This document shows positions 8,789 through 16,823 of a stretch of 44,824 nt of DNA, piece after piece. The position numbers and the translations under genes are program-made. This DNA is from a virus. Within the stretch, counting starts at the first letter, position 1, and every line of letters starts with the position of its first letter. The stretch is taken from IMG/VR virus record IMGVR_UViG_3300037459_000253, positions 1-44,824 of that record. One strand, 5' to 3'. The notes under the pieces are model-generated. The model had not been told where the DNA came from. It saw only the letters and a list, made by a program, of their open reading frames with translations, and made no database searches.

Positions 8789-9234
8789 GGGGGGACCTCC
8801 TGGACGTCGAAGTGGACGATTTTCGACCCGTGGTTGTCGCGTGCCAGCAGTTGTGTGAAGTGGCCCTCAGTCCGCACCGTGATGTTGTGGACTGCGGATA
8901 CCGCTACCTCTTGGATGTCGAAGGGGATGGCGAACGGATATTCGAGGAACGACGCCGTGAAGAACAGGTCCCCTGCCAGGCCGGCATCGGGGACCACCAC
9001 GCTGTCAATCAGTGCCGCTAGCTGGATGCTGATTCCGGCCGTGAGCTGGGCCGCCGTGGCCTGCATCAGGAAGTAATAGGGCTGGGCTCCGATCTGAGAG
9101 TTGAGCCGGTTGAACTGGCTGTTGATGGGATTCCCGGTGAGGTCTGCCCACTGACGCAAGATGACTGTCCCGTAGGTCAACCCCCCAATGGGATTCACAG
9201 GCACCAGTCGAATCTCTACGTCGAAGTTGGACAA
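8785..9234 (-). CDS. Phage protein of unknown function, TTG start
   Basis: 149 residues. The start is TTG at 9234. It is supported by a strong AGGAG 6 nt upstream and by the absence of any better ATG before the conserved-looking FDVEIRLVPVNP. The preceding fibre stops at 9244, within the same ribosome-binding region. The protein is beta-rich with a central helical segment (QPYYFLMQATAAQLTAGISIQLAALIDS). No family is recognised. Position suggests a virion adsorption-apparatus component. Confidence 0.55.
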   Translation of the reverse strand: MSNFDVEIRLVPVNPIGGLTYGTVILRQWADLTGNPINSQFNRLNSQIGAQPYYFLMQATAAQLTAGISIQLAALIDSVVVPDAGLAGDLFFTASFLEYPFAIPFDIQEVAVSAVHNITVRTEGHFTQLLARDNHGSKIVHFDVQEVPP

Positions 9235-9243
9235 CCGCTGCTC

Positions 9244-11277
9244 CTAGAAGACCGCGTTCACACGTCCCGCCGTCATGATGAAGAACGAGAAATCAAGCGC
9301 CGCCAACGCGAACTTGTCGAGCGTGTGAGTACTGACGTTCACTGCAACAGCCGCTATCTCAAACTCAGCAGGCAGCTGTGTGGTGACGACCGGTAGCAAA
9401 ATAAGATTACTACCAGCCACAATGGGATTCATCGTGATCATGTACGTGCTGTCATATGAAAAATCGAGACTGACCAGTGCTTGATCGCCGTTGGCCCCCG
9501 CTGCGAAACTTGTGACACCTTCATTCTCGAACAGATTGTAGGTGTCACCAGCGACCGTGTGAGTGACAAGCCCCCATGCGCGGACAAGCCATGGGATACG
9601 GTCATCGATCAAGCGCGCCCAGCCAGGGGCAGCCGTGGTGTCGCGGCCGATGTACGCACTCCTTTCCATGCCGGCGCCATTCCCCGAGAAGAACAGATCT
9701 CCATCTATCGGAGTCGCCGGGAAATCGTCCACCGGGTTGCTATGGAAATGACCGCGTCGCGGGGAGTTCACCGGGATCGCAGCTTCGAATGCGTACGCCT
9801 CCGGATTGGTGGTGTCAGCAATCGAGAACACACCCGCGCCGAACTGGGTGTCAGCTCCGGTAATTCCAGATCCCCGAGCGAATACGCCGAAGCCCTCAAG
9901 CGCTCCATCTTGCGAAGTAGCTGCAACGCCGATACCAGTCGCAACGCCATGGCCTACGAATGACGCACCCACCGACAAAGACGCGAGCGTGGCTCCCTCG
10001 CCAAACACACCAACACCGGACGCGTCCGCTGAAGCGGTCGCCAGGGCACCCTCCGCCAATGAATCCACCCGGCCAACGAGACCATTGCCCTCGAGACCCG
10101 CGGGAGCAAGGGCGGCTCCGCCGACACCTTCAACGCCGTGACCGGCTGCCTGTCCAGCGGTGACGTCGTCGTTGTCACCACCCCGGGCGAAGACACCGTG
10201 CCCTGCCGTGACTAGCGTGCTGCTGTCAGCACCGCCGCCGATCGCGAACACACCATGACCACCGAACGCGCCGACATTCGCAGTCCCGCTAAGGATCTCA
10301 CCCCCGAGGGTTTCCACGCCATGGGCACCGCTACCACCATTGCCATCGTTGCCGCCCGCGAAGATGCCCCCTGCACCTGCGAAAACCAACACGCTGGCAA
10401 CGGCGGCTTGTCCACGGCCGCCAAGACTGAAGGATCCGGCGCCGCCGTAGGCACCCACTACCGTTCCCTGACCACCCAGAGCGACGATGCCGTTACCCGT
10501 CGCGCCTACATCGGGGAAGGCACCACCACCGAGCGGCAACATGCTAGCCGTATCCGCGCTGTCACCGCCGGTCGCGTTGATGCCGTTGGCCAGATCGGTC
10601 GAAAGAATGGCACCCCCCGTCCAATCACCTGCAGCGGTGTTACCACCAATCGCAATTGCCCCGGGTCCAGGTAGCTGGTCGGTCTCGGTGGACTCCCCTC
10701 CCAGCAAACTACCCCCGGTACCACCTACACCAGACGAGCCAGCGAGCGTCGCGCCACCCTGGGCGAACAGTCCATCACCCCCTTCGCTCGAGCTAGCGAG
10801 CATCCCGGTCGCCCTCGGGCCACCTACGGCAGTGACGCCCACGCCGCCCGTCGACCCAAGCACCCCGTCACTGCCACCACCGGTGACAATCAAGCCGATG
10901 CCCGTACCACTGGCCTGAATCTCCACCCCAGGCTGCGTAGAAAGAGACGTGGGAGTGCTTGCGAGGAACGCGCCCATGGCTTTGGTCGCCCCTGCAGCGG
11001 GAACCAAGACCTCCACCAACAACCCGTGCAACAGATCGATGCCCGAAGGGGGCCGGATGTGCATCACAGCCGTGTCAGCACCGGGCACAGCGGTCGCCAA
11101 CGTGGCGTCGAGAGTGATATACCCATCTCCACGACCAGCGACTGTCTGCAGGGCGTAGATGCCACCCGCAACACCGTCCAGATTCTGGGTGGTGTGGATG
11201 TCCACCAGGTTTATTTGGCCCGATCTGAGCAACTCGAAGGCTGCCCACCCAAGCGGATTCGCGCGGGGCGTCGTCAC
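9244..11277 (-). CDS. Gly-rich repeat tail fibre
   Basis: 677 residues. The GTG start at 11277 overlaps the upstream stop as GTGA. A short N-terminal attachment region (1-125; NPLGWAAFELLRSGQ, then HGLLVEVLVPAAG) is followed by about 350 residues of irregular repeats with the core G-[HNTS]-G-[VIL]-x-[AV]-x-GG, spaced about 25-30 residues. The repeats suggest a repetitive beta-solenoid or polyglycine-type stem. The C-terminal ~170 residues are non-repetitive (YIGRDTTAAPGWARL, then SLDFSYDSTYMITMNPI, ending FFIMTAGRVNAVF), and probably form the tip. It is the first large fibre downstream of the gp48-like baseplate gene, the usual place for Mu fibre genes. It has no recognisable Mu S homology. 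Confidence 0.75.
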   Translation of the reverse strand: MTTPRANPLGWAAFELLRSGQINLVDIHTTQNLDGVAGGIYALQTVAGRGDGYITLDATLATAVPGADTAVMHIRPPSGIDLLHGLLVEVLVPAAGATKAMGAFLASTPTSLSTQPGVEIQASGTGIGLIVTGGGSDGVLGSTGGVGVTAVGGPRATGMLASSSEGGDGLFAQGGATLAGSSGVGGTGGSLLGGESTETDQLPGPGAIAIGGNTAAGDWTGGAILSTDLANGINATGGDSADTASMLPLGGGAFPDVGATGNGIVALGGQGTVVGAYGGAGSFSLGGRGQAAVASVLVFAGAGGIFAGGNDGNGGSGAHGVETLGGEILSGTANVGAFGGHGVFAIGGGADSSTLVTAGHGVFARGGDNDDVTAGQAAGHGVEGVGGAALAPAGLEGNGLVGRVDSLAEGALATASADASGVGVFGEGATLASLSVGASFVGHGVATGIGVAATSQDGALEGFGVFARGSGITGADTQFGAGVFSIADTTNPEAYAFEAAIPVNSPRRGHFHSNPVDDFPATPIDGDLFFSGNGAGMERSAYIGRDTTAAPGWARLIDDRIPWLVRAWGLVTHTVAGDTYNLFENEGVTSFAAGANGDQALVSLDFSYDSTYMITMNPIVAGSNLILLPVVTTQLPAEFEIAAVAVNVSTHTLDKFALAALDFSFFIMTAGRVNAVF
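9837..10902 (-). repeat. Gly-rich fibre repeat array
   Basis: Codons ~125-480 of the fibre gene encode about a dozen degenerate units of the G-x-G-[VI]-x-A-x-GG type (for example GHGVFAIGGG, GHGVFARGGD, GHGVEGVGGA, GNGIVALGGQ). Unit length varies by several residues, so the array is protein-level repetition and not a simple DNA tandem repeat. Confidence 0.7.
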
Positions 11278-11600
11278 TGAATAGCCTCCTCAATCGGAAT
11301 GCGGTGGAAGCCGTTCTGCAGCTCCCATCCGCCCCATCCACCGTCGTCATCTTGGTTGCGTTTGATGCATAGTCGCGACTTCGGGTCCACCAACGAGAAC
11401 GAATCGTCGAGCACCTTGAGACGACCACGATGAAGCAGCTCTGCTAGTGCAGCATCGACTGTTTCGATGGTCACCGCGTGCTGCTCCTGGACCCGCGGGT
11501 CCACCACCATCTCCATTGCAGTCCGTGACGCCCGGTCGTACGCCAGGAAGTTGTAGAGCGTCATGCCGATGGTCGATAGGGCGTAAAGTTCGGTGTCCAT
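11274..11600 (-). CDS. Hypothetical phage protein between gp48-like and fibre genes
   Basis: 108 residues, ATG 11600. The N-terminal half is helical. The centre, TIETVDAALAELLHRGRLKVLDDSFSLVDP, has the helix-then-beta-wing look of a winged-helix domain, which also occurs in structural adaptors. The C-terminus has a WGGWELQNGFHR segment. Its stop overlaps the GTG of the Gly-rich fibre, so the two are likely translated together. A fibre adaptor is plausible but the family is not recognised. Confidence 0.55.
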   Translation of the reverse strand: MDTELYALSTIGMTLYNFLAYDRASRTAMEMVVDPRVQEQHAVTIETVDAALAELLHRGRLKVLDDSFSLVDPKSRLCIKRNQDDDGGWGGWELQNGFHRIPIEEAIQ

Positions 11601-11607
11601 TGGGGTC

Positions 11608-12363
11608 CTAACTACAGAAGACTGTCAGATCTAGCAGGTCCTGGTCGAGCACGAATCCGCACGGCTGCCCGATACCAGATCCAAAGGCGAAAATAGTCAA
11701 GTTGCACCACGACGGCATGGCTTCGTTCATCAGAATACGGATCTGCTCGAACGATCTGAGCTGTGCTTCGGTCGGTGGGGTCCCTGGCGGCAACGGAAAC
11801 AGGACTAGGAAGATGAAATCGTCCGAGTAGTTAGGGAACCCCGTGGCCTGGTCGCCCGAGTTCCCCGTATTCAGGTTGAAGGGGGGGCCAGAGGCGTCTG
11901 GATTCGACGGATCCCAGTCCTGGAACATCCGACCCAGCTGCGTTTCCCGCAACAGATCGTGATCGGGAATCACGATGGTCACTCCGGGCTCAATCTCCTG
12001 CAGTAGAACCTCGATCGCCGGGATCGCAGCGTTGATTTCGCGGGTGTACGCCGTGGTCAGCTCCGACCGCTTCTGTTCGTCCGACGTATCCGCCGGAAAC
12101 CCGATGTCCAGCAGCTGTTCGAACATGGGAATCATGTCCGTGGCCAGGTCAGGGAAGTTTTGGGCCACTGCTCGAGCATCATCGACCGATGCAGCGAGCC
12201 CGCGCGCCTTGGCGAAGCGCCATGACTCCATCACCGACGCTTGGAAGTCACCAGGGGTGACGTTGCCGGTGCCAACCGCGTTCACCAGCGCTGCATACAC
12301 GGCTTCCTGGGGCGACGGGCCGCCTCCCAGTGCAAAGCTCAGTGGATTTCCTAGTCCTGCCAT
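11608..12363 (-). CDS. Mu gp48-like baseplate/tail protein (DUF2313-like)
   Basis: 251 residues from ATG 12363, 4 nt after the previous stop; the frame extends upstream but inside the previous gene. Recognisable features are an N-terminal segment with ALVNAVGTGNVTPGDFQ, a helical middle with LLDIGFPADTSDEQKRSEL, and a C-terminal half ending in a motif on Cys-containing strands (AMPSWCNLTIFAFGSG ... LDQDLLDLTVFC). This architecture and its place after gp47-like and before fibres match the Mu gp48/YmfQ family, which closes the baseplate at the fibre attachment point. Assignment rests on synteny plus general pattern. Confidence 0.6.
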   Translation of the reverse strand: MAGLGNPLSFALGGGPSPQEAVYAALVNAVGTGNVTPGDFQASVMESWRFAKARGLAASVDDARAVAQNFPDLATDMIPMFEQLLDIGFPADTSDEQKRSELTTAYTREINAAIPAIEVLLQEIEPGVTIVIPDHDLLRETQLGRMFQDWDPSNPDASGPPFNLNTGNSGDQATGFPNYSDDFIFLVLFPLPPGTPPTEAQLRSFEQIRILMNEAMPSWCNLTIFAFGSGIGQPCGFVLDQDLLDLTVFCS

Positions 12364-12367
12364 CTCA

Positions 12368-12904
12368 TCACCACAATGTGACCAACATCGGGACCGACGC
12401 ATCGAACGTCCCCACGCCAGTCATAGCCCCAATCGTCACCAGGTTGATATTCCCGCCCGATCCCGCCGATACCACCGCGCTACCCCGCGGGGTAGCGTTT
12501 CCCTGCGGCTGAGCAGACCCCCCGATGAAGTTCAGGTCCACATTAGTCCCCGCCAGGTCAGGAACCTGGTCCACGAACTGGATCTCTACTCGACCATCGC
12601 CCAGGAAGGCCACCGAATCGATCCACGGGGAGCTAGCCAGCGGGAATGGACCCGCCGGAGACAGGTTGATGTCCTGGAAGCCGTATTGCAGGGTCGCCCA
12701 CGCCACCGACAGCATCGATGTCGCCAATCCATCCAGGTAGGTGAACGTCACCAGGGGGGCGACCTTGCTAATGCCCGCTGCCTGCCAGAAGTTCAGGTTG
12801 ACGATGTCTGCACCGAGTTCGGTCCGAGGGTCCGTCACCTTCTTCTCATCGATCATCTGGGGGCCCCACCCATTGCGGCTAGGGCGCACGGGGAAGCCAC
12901 TCAT
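12368..12904 (-). CDS. Baseplate-region paralogue, copy 3 of 3
   Basis: 178 residues, ATG 12904, overlapping the stop of copy 2 as ATGA. It shares with copy 1 (13404-13943) the N-terminal signature M-x-G-[FY]-P-x-RPSR ... ID-x-[KR]-x-V-x-[DN]PR-x-ELGAD-x-x-NL-x-F-x-Q-x-AG; the bodies have diverged. The rest is beta-rich with GGSAQPQGNATPRGSAV and ends in VPMLVTLW. No known family is recognised. The position between gp47-like and gp48-like is usually empty in Mu, so these are extra baseplate or fibre-base proteins. Confidence 0.7.
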   Translation of the reverse strand: MSGFPVRPSRNGWGPQMIDEKKVTDPRTELGADIVNLNFWQAAGISKVAPLVTFTYLDGLATSMLSVAWATLQYGFQDINLSPAGPFPLASSPWIDSVAFLGDGRVEIQFVDQVPDLAGTNVDLNFIGGSAQPQGNATPRGSAVVSAGSGGNINLVTIGAMTGVGTFDASVPMLVTLW

Positions 12905-13404
12905 GAAGTCCCCCAGACCTGGATCAAAGCGCCTTCGGGGGCCACTGGTGCTCCCCCTAGGGCGCGGAACTCGATGCCCACGACCTGGCCCCGTACGAAC
13001 GTGACGATGTCTCGAGGCGTGGCCGCTAGCTGAGCAGCCGGGGTGGCGTAGTGGGGCAATGCCGACGCCACCATCGGGAAGAACCTACGCAGCTCCCCAT
13101 CCTCGTTCACCTGCTGGGCTGGGAACGTCAGCTCGAGGACCGTGCCCACCAGCACCACCGCCGGGGGATCAAGGATCTCCTTCGGGTCGAACGTCTGGGA
13201 CGCGAAGGTGATAGCCCATGGTCCCAGGTCCGCGCCGATCAAGACCGCGCTGGGCATCGTGGTACCCATCAGGTGTTCCTGCCATGCCGCCAGGTTGATC
13301 TCTTCCGCGCTCAGTTCCTTCTCAGGAAACTGCAGCGGATCCTTATTGCGGTAGGTGGGCCCGAATGAGAACCGGGTAGGGATCTGTGGAAAGCCTTGCC
13401 CCAT
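12901..13404 (-). CDS. Baseplate-region paralogue, copy 2 of 3
   Basis: 167 residues. I chose ATG 13404, which overlaps the stop of copy 1 as TGATG, over the GTG one codon upstream. It is the most diverged copy but keeps the frame: GFPQIPTRFSFGP, then a charged segment, ELSAEEINLAAWQ (compare ELGADxxNLxFxQ in the others), then beta-rich sequence with two Pro/Ala/Thr segments. It ends in a hydrophobic strand (GALIQVWG). The divergence suggests the three copies occupy non-equivalent positions. Confidence 0.65.
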   Translation of the reverse strand: MGQGFPQIPTRFSFGPTYRNKDPLQFPEKELSAEEINLAAWQEHLMGTTMPSAVLIGADLGPWAITFASQTFDPKEILDPPAVVLVGTVLELTFPAQQVNEDGELRRFFPMVASALPHYATPAAQLAATPRDIVTFVRGQVVGIEFRALGGAPVAPEGALIQVWGTS

Positions 13405-13943
13405 CACAGACCCCCATTGCGGCCGAAGACCACCACTGAGAATGGCACCGCCGCACCGAACAGTTCGATGTCCACGTCCACCGTATCCGTCTGCTGCACC
13501 ACCGTCACAAGAGCCGATGACCCATTGGCGATGCCCTCGCCCATCAGGCTGACCATCGCCGACGTCGGTTGGACTAGCGAGATGGACAATGCTGGATCAA
13601 TCAGCGCCTGGGCCACGGTGACGATGGTCCCCTTCTCGTTGGGGATCCCCCCGCGCTGGAACTCGATCGTCCAGTTGAACTCATCGACTCCAGCGACCAG
13701 AGCGATGCCTTGGTTGGCGTCGTTCAGCGACGTCAAGAACCCAAACGAACCGAGTAGAGTGATCGGGTCGATGTCTACCCGCGCGATCGCCAACGGGGCA
13801 GTCATCCCAGCGCCTGCCATCTGGTCAAACAGCAGGTTCATGGGGTCAGCCCCCAACTCTACACGCGGGTTCTGTACGCTACGCGCGTCGATCTTACGGA
13901 CCCCGTAGGCCGAGCGTGATGGGCGCTGTGGATAACCAGGCAT
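13404..13943 (-). CDS. Baseplate-region paralogue, copy 1 of 3
   Basis: 179 residues, ATG 13943, 4 nt after the gp47-like stop. The N-terminal signature PQRPSRSAYGVRKID ... NPRVELGADPMNLLFDQMAG is shared with copy 3. The body has alternating strands (FNWTIEFQRGG, GTIVTVAQALIDPALSISLV) and ends VPFSVVVFGRNGGL, similar in position to the closing strands of copies 2 and 3. Conserved N-termini with variable bodies fit a common docking segment on the baseplate and different outward faces. Function is inferred from location. Confidence 0.7.
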   Translation of the reverse strand: MPGYPQRPSRSAYGVRKIDARSVQNPRVELGADPMNLLFDQMAGAGMTAPLAIARVDIDPITLLGSFGFLTSLNDANQGIALVAGVDEFNWTIEFQRGGIPNEKGTIVTVAQALIDPALSISLVQPTSAMVSLMGEGIANGSSALVTVVQQTDTVDVDIELFGAAVPFSVVVFGRNGGL

Positions 13944-13947
13944 CAGC

Positions 13948-15633
13948 TCAGCTCAAGGGGTAAATGTTGACAGACCCGAGGCCTATGATGTTCGGGCCAT
14001 CGTTGATGTTCCCGGGTAGCGCGGGCTCGTTCTGCGAAATGAACGACAGCTCGCCATCGGATGCAATGCCCCCGAGATCGTCGAGCAACCGCGCGATGAC
14101 AGCTTGGCCAGCACGAATCGGGAATCCCACCTGTGGTTGCGGGTGACGGGCTGCCCGCACGAACCGCGGGTCCGTGTCAGCCACAACCTGACCTGGTCCC
14201 AAACTGTCGAAGTAATTCTCAAACGACTCCGCGATGATTTCCAGCCGGTCGGTGTATGGGCTGATGCGGGTGGCCGTGGCGGGAGTCGCACTGTCGACCA
14301 GCGTCATGACGGGGGCGGTCGCCAATACGACGGTAGCCAGGTTCACGCCGTCGTGTTCGATGGACGTCACGATCAACCGTTCGAACCGGCTCAGGTCTCG
14401 GTTCCACGCCATGATGGACGGGGCATCGTCGCCGCTCAGAGTCTTGGATACACTGGGGACCTGGTTCGGAAGCAGGGACGTCGTAGTGAGGGTGAAGTTC
14501 TGCTGGTCGGTCAGGGTGGTGATGACCACCTGCTCCGTCAGTGCGGGGTTGACCGGCTGCTCGGGATTGGGCCACGGCTCGACATTGAACCAGCCACCGC
14601 TGATTCCCTGGCCCATGGTGATCCGCTCGATCTGATCAGCGAGTTCAAAGTTCGTCGTGGTCGTCACCACGAACACCCGCTGTGGCACCACAGGGCTGTT
14701 GGGAGCCGTGATGAAGCTTGCCACCGTGGTCAGCAACCCGATAGACGGGACGCGCGCTAACGGACCAGCAGGGGGGCTGGCGTTGGGGTTGCGCTTCTGG
14801 AGCGGAGCCACCAGTACGCTACCCGCCTGGAAGGCGCACGGGTAGATGAACGACTGCTCCACCGCCACCGATGCTTGCCGCGTCCATGCCTGGAAGTGGG
14901 CAGGGTTGCCCGAGGCAGGGCGGGACCGGATGCGGTCTTCGATCCGGACCGCGTACTCTTGATCTGACTCCGTATCGAAGCCACCCGCGAAGCCGACCCC
15001 GGTACCCGTTGAGTCCAGGACGGTGGCCGTGGGGTCGGTGCCCAACGGGATGTTGAGCGACCATGTGAGGATCGTGTCAACGGGAATATTGGTGACGAAT
15101 CCGTCGGAGCTGCCGTCGGGAAGAACACCCTGAAGCGACAACGTAGCTGACGCTTCCCCGACCGGAATGCTGCTAGTCACCAGCACCTGGTAGCGGTTGC
15201 CGTTGGGGTCGGTTGCTACCGCCGCCGCGGGGTCTCCCAGTGTAGTGGAACCGACGTAGATCGTACCGGCGTTGCCCGGAGCATCCACGATTCCCGACGC
15301 GCCGACAGCCGGCAGCACAGAGTTCGGACCCAACCACAGGTTGCCGTGTTGGTCGCGCAGCACGGTGCTGTTCGCACGGCGTGGATCGATCTGGTCGCTG
15401 AGGTGCAGCGCGCGCTTCTGCATTGCCTGCCCGAACAGGTCGGTTGCATCCGCGTCGATGTAGAAGCGGGTCCCCTGCTGCGTCGCGCGCTGGATTTCGT
15501 CTTCGCTGAACGGCAGGCCCGTCTTGGTATTGATCAGAAACCGCAGCGCATTGCGGTAGCCTTCCAAGATGATGTTGTCTCGGACGTGTCCCCGCGGGAA
15601 GGTCGTAAAATCGCGTTCGTCAGGAGCAGCCAT
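13948..15633 (-). CDS. Baseplate assembly protein J-like (Mu gp47-like)
   Basis: 561 residues, ATG 15633 behind AAGGTG. The diagnostic segment is near residues 220-255: ESDQEYAVRIEDRIRSRPASGNPAHFQAW, the D-x-EYRxRI ... PxxGNxxDYxxWA signature of baseplate J/gp47 wedge proteins. The protein forms the baseplate wedge arm with the gp46/W-like protein encoded immediately before it. It is longer than Mu gp47 (about 360 residues), with an added middle and C-terminal part (residues ~330-560) that may contact the three paralogous proteins encoded next. Confidence 0.85.
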   Translation of the reverse strand: MAAPDERDFTTFPRGHVRDNIILEGYRNALRFLINTKTGLPFSEDEIQRATQQGTRFYIDADATDLFGQAMQKRALHLSDQIDPRRANSTVLRDQHGNLWLGPNSVLPAVGASGIVDAPGNAGTIYVGSTTLGDPAAAVATDPNGNRYQVLVTSSIPVGEASATLSLQGVLPDGSSDGFVTNIPVDTILTWSLNIPLGTDPTATVLDSTGTGVGFAGGFDTESDQEYAVRIEDRIRSRPASGNPAHFQAWTRQASVAVEQSFIYPCAFQAGSVLVAPLQKRNPNASPPAGPLARVPSIGLLTTVASFITAPNSPVVPQRVFVVTTTTNFELADQIERITMGQGISGGWFNVEPWPNPEQPVNPALTEQVVITTLTDQQNFTLTTTSLLPNQVPSVSKTLSGDDAPSIMAWNRDLSRFERLIVTSIEHDGVNLATVVLATAPVMTLVDSATPATATRISPYTDRLEIIAESFENYFDSLGPGQVVADTDPRFVRAARHPQPQVGFPIRAGQAVIARLLDDLGGIASDGELSFISQNEPALPGNINDGPNIIGLGSVNIYPLS

Positions 15634-15642
15634 GGTTCACCT

Positions 15643-16110
15643 TCAAGCAGCCGCGCCCTGCAGCGGCACGGGCAGCGGCAGAGTACGGACCTTCGCATCG
15701 AGCGCACGCAGATTCCGCCATTGCACTCGAATCTGGGTGAACTGCTGAGACTCTTCACTGAAGTCCGTGGTGACCCCGATCAGGGTGATGTCCCCCCGCC
15801 GAATCAGATCACGCAATGCCAGCTGGACGTTGGCCTTCAGGACCATGAGATGGGCAGCGTCCATCTTGCGGGGCTCGGGGGGTAGCCCGACATCGGTGAC
15901 CGATGGACCCGACCCACGGACAGTGCCCAGAGCGACCTTCACCGAGGCATCGATGGGGTCGTCCCCCGTGAAGATGTCCACATAGTCCCGGGAGTCCAGG
16001 TCTATGAAATCCGCGAGCAACGGATTCGGGGCCTCGAGCGGGGACGCCGGGGCGAAGAACCCGATGGCATTCTGGGTCGATGGGAGCGCGGGGCCTGCCA
16101 TGGCCGGCAT
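15643..16110 (-). CDS. Baseplate wedge protein W/gp25-like (Mu gp46-like)
   Basis: 155 residues, ATG 16110 (an ATG three codons on is also possible; neither has a clear ribosome site). The gp25/W family pattern is visible: FIDLDSRDYVDIFTGDDPIDASVKVALGTVRGSG, then helical ANVQLALRDLIRRGDITLIGVTTDFSEESQQFTQIRVQW, where an internal region corresponds to the sheath-like fold. It is placed directly before the J-like gene with a 9 nt gap, as in Mu (gp46-gp47). The W-like subunit primes sheath polymerisation at the baseplate. Confidence 0.7.
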   Translation of the reverse strand: MPAMAGPALPSTQNAIGFFAPASPLEAPNPLLADFIDLDSRDYVDIFTGDDPIDASVKVALGTVRGSGPSVTDVGLPPEPRKMDAAHLMVLKANVQLALRDLIRRGDITLIGVTTDFSEESQQFTQIRVQWRNLRALDAKVRTLPLPVPLQGAAA

Positions 16111-16159
16111 CGTAGCAGAAGACGGGGGTCAGCCGTGTGCACAAGTCTACACGGAGACC

Positions 16160-16474
16160 CTAATCCAGGGGGCAAAACAGCCCGGGAGGGATGGGCAAGG
16201 TGGGTACTGCCGGCACCGGGAAGCCCGGGATTGCCAGGATCAGCACCAGTACTGGCGACCCAGGGAGGGCAATGGTGAAGCCAGGTAGGGTCGGCAAGGT
16301 CGGCAAAGCCGGAAAGGGGGGAATGGGTACGGCAATCGATAGAACGAGCGTAGGGAGCCCAGGTAGGTCGATGGTGAATCCCGGTGGGGTAGGCAGCACG
16401 GGAAACGCTGGTAGCGGGGGGATCGGAATCGCTATCGACAGCGTCAGATCTGGAAACGAGCAGTTCGTAGGCAC
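16160..16474 (-). CDS. Pro-rich three-repeat protein of unknown function
   Basis: 104 residues with GTG start at 16474, 4 nt after the previous stop and no ribosome site, so probably translationally coupled. Residues 12-100 are three tandem units of 33 residues, each with L-[SI]-[IL]-A-[IV]-P ... PGFT-I-x-LPG-type segments and Pro at nearly every second or third place. Almost no charged residues occur. A Cys at residue 5 and one near the C-terminus (LFCPLD) could pair. It resembles neither a PAAR tip nor a collagen. Lying between spike and gp46-like genes, it may be a central tail-hub or spike accessory; this is a guess. Confidence 0.6.
   Translation of the reverse strand: MPTNCSFPDLTLSIAIPIPPLPAFPVLPTPPGFTIDLPGLPTLVLSIAVPIPPFPALPTLPTLPGFTIALPGSPVLVLILAIPGFPVPAVPTLPIPPGLFCPLD
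16175..16441 (-). repeat. 99-bp coding tandem repeat, nearly three units
   Basis: Units at 16343-16441, 16244-16342 and 16175-16243 (shorter) encode the 33-residue Pro-rich repeat. The DNA copies share stretches such as GGTCGGCAAGGT-like and CCAGGTAGG-like words, so they are diverged duplicates of one unit. Confidence 0.7.
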
Positions 16475-16478
16475 CGGG

Positions 16479-16814
16479 TCACAGAACCTTACCGGTGAGG
16501 GTCAGCGGTTGCCCTGCAGAAGGCAACAGTAGGTTCGGGGTCGTCGGCGAGGGGGGAGCGGGTGGCACAGTGTACGCCTGCAGCCCGGCATCGAGGGGGG
16601 ACACCAGGGTAGTGGTGTCCGCGTTCTCCTGGATGTACCCGATGACCTCGGAGATCCCATTGGCCAGACCGGCCACCGACTTCTGAGCGGCCGCAACGGC
16701 ATCAGCGGGTGTGTCGCCGGGGATGGACTGAGCGGCGAACAGGATGTCAAACACGATCTTCGCGAAACCGTCGCCCACCCCTGCGTCATTCACACTCCCT
16801 TGAACCATCGGCAT
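16479..16814 (-). CDS. Hypothetical small virion-region protein
   Basis: 111 residues, ATG 16814 with GAGGTG upstream. The N-terminal two thirds are amphipathic helices (KIVFDILFAAQSI, DAVAAAQKSVAGLANGISEVIGYIQ). The C-terminal third is Pro/Thr-rich with a VPPAPPSPTTPN linker and a last TLTGKVL strand. No family is recognised. It lies immediately downstream of the spike gene and upstream of the Pro-rich repeat gene, the two perhaps acting together. Confidence 0.55.
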   Translation of the reverse strand: MPMVQGSVNDAGVGDGFAKIVFDILFAAQSIPGDTPADAVAAAQKSVAGLANGISEVIGYIQENADTTTLVSPLDAGLQAYTVPPAPPSPTTPNLLLPSAGQPLTLTGKVL

Positions 16815-16823
16815 TGCATCACC

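Noticed and set aside
3345-11277. CRISPR-like or simple tandem DNA repeats in the fibre genes
   Set aside because: The repetition is at protein level with variable unit length and coding DNA; there are no regular identical repeats with spacers.
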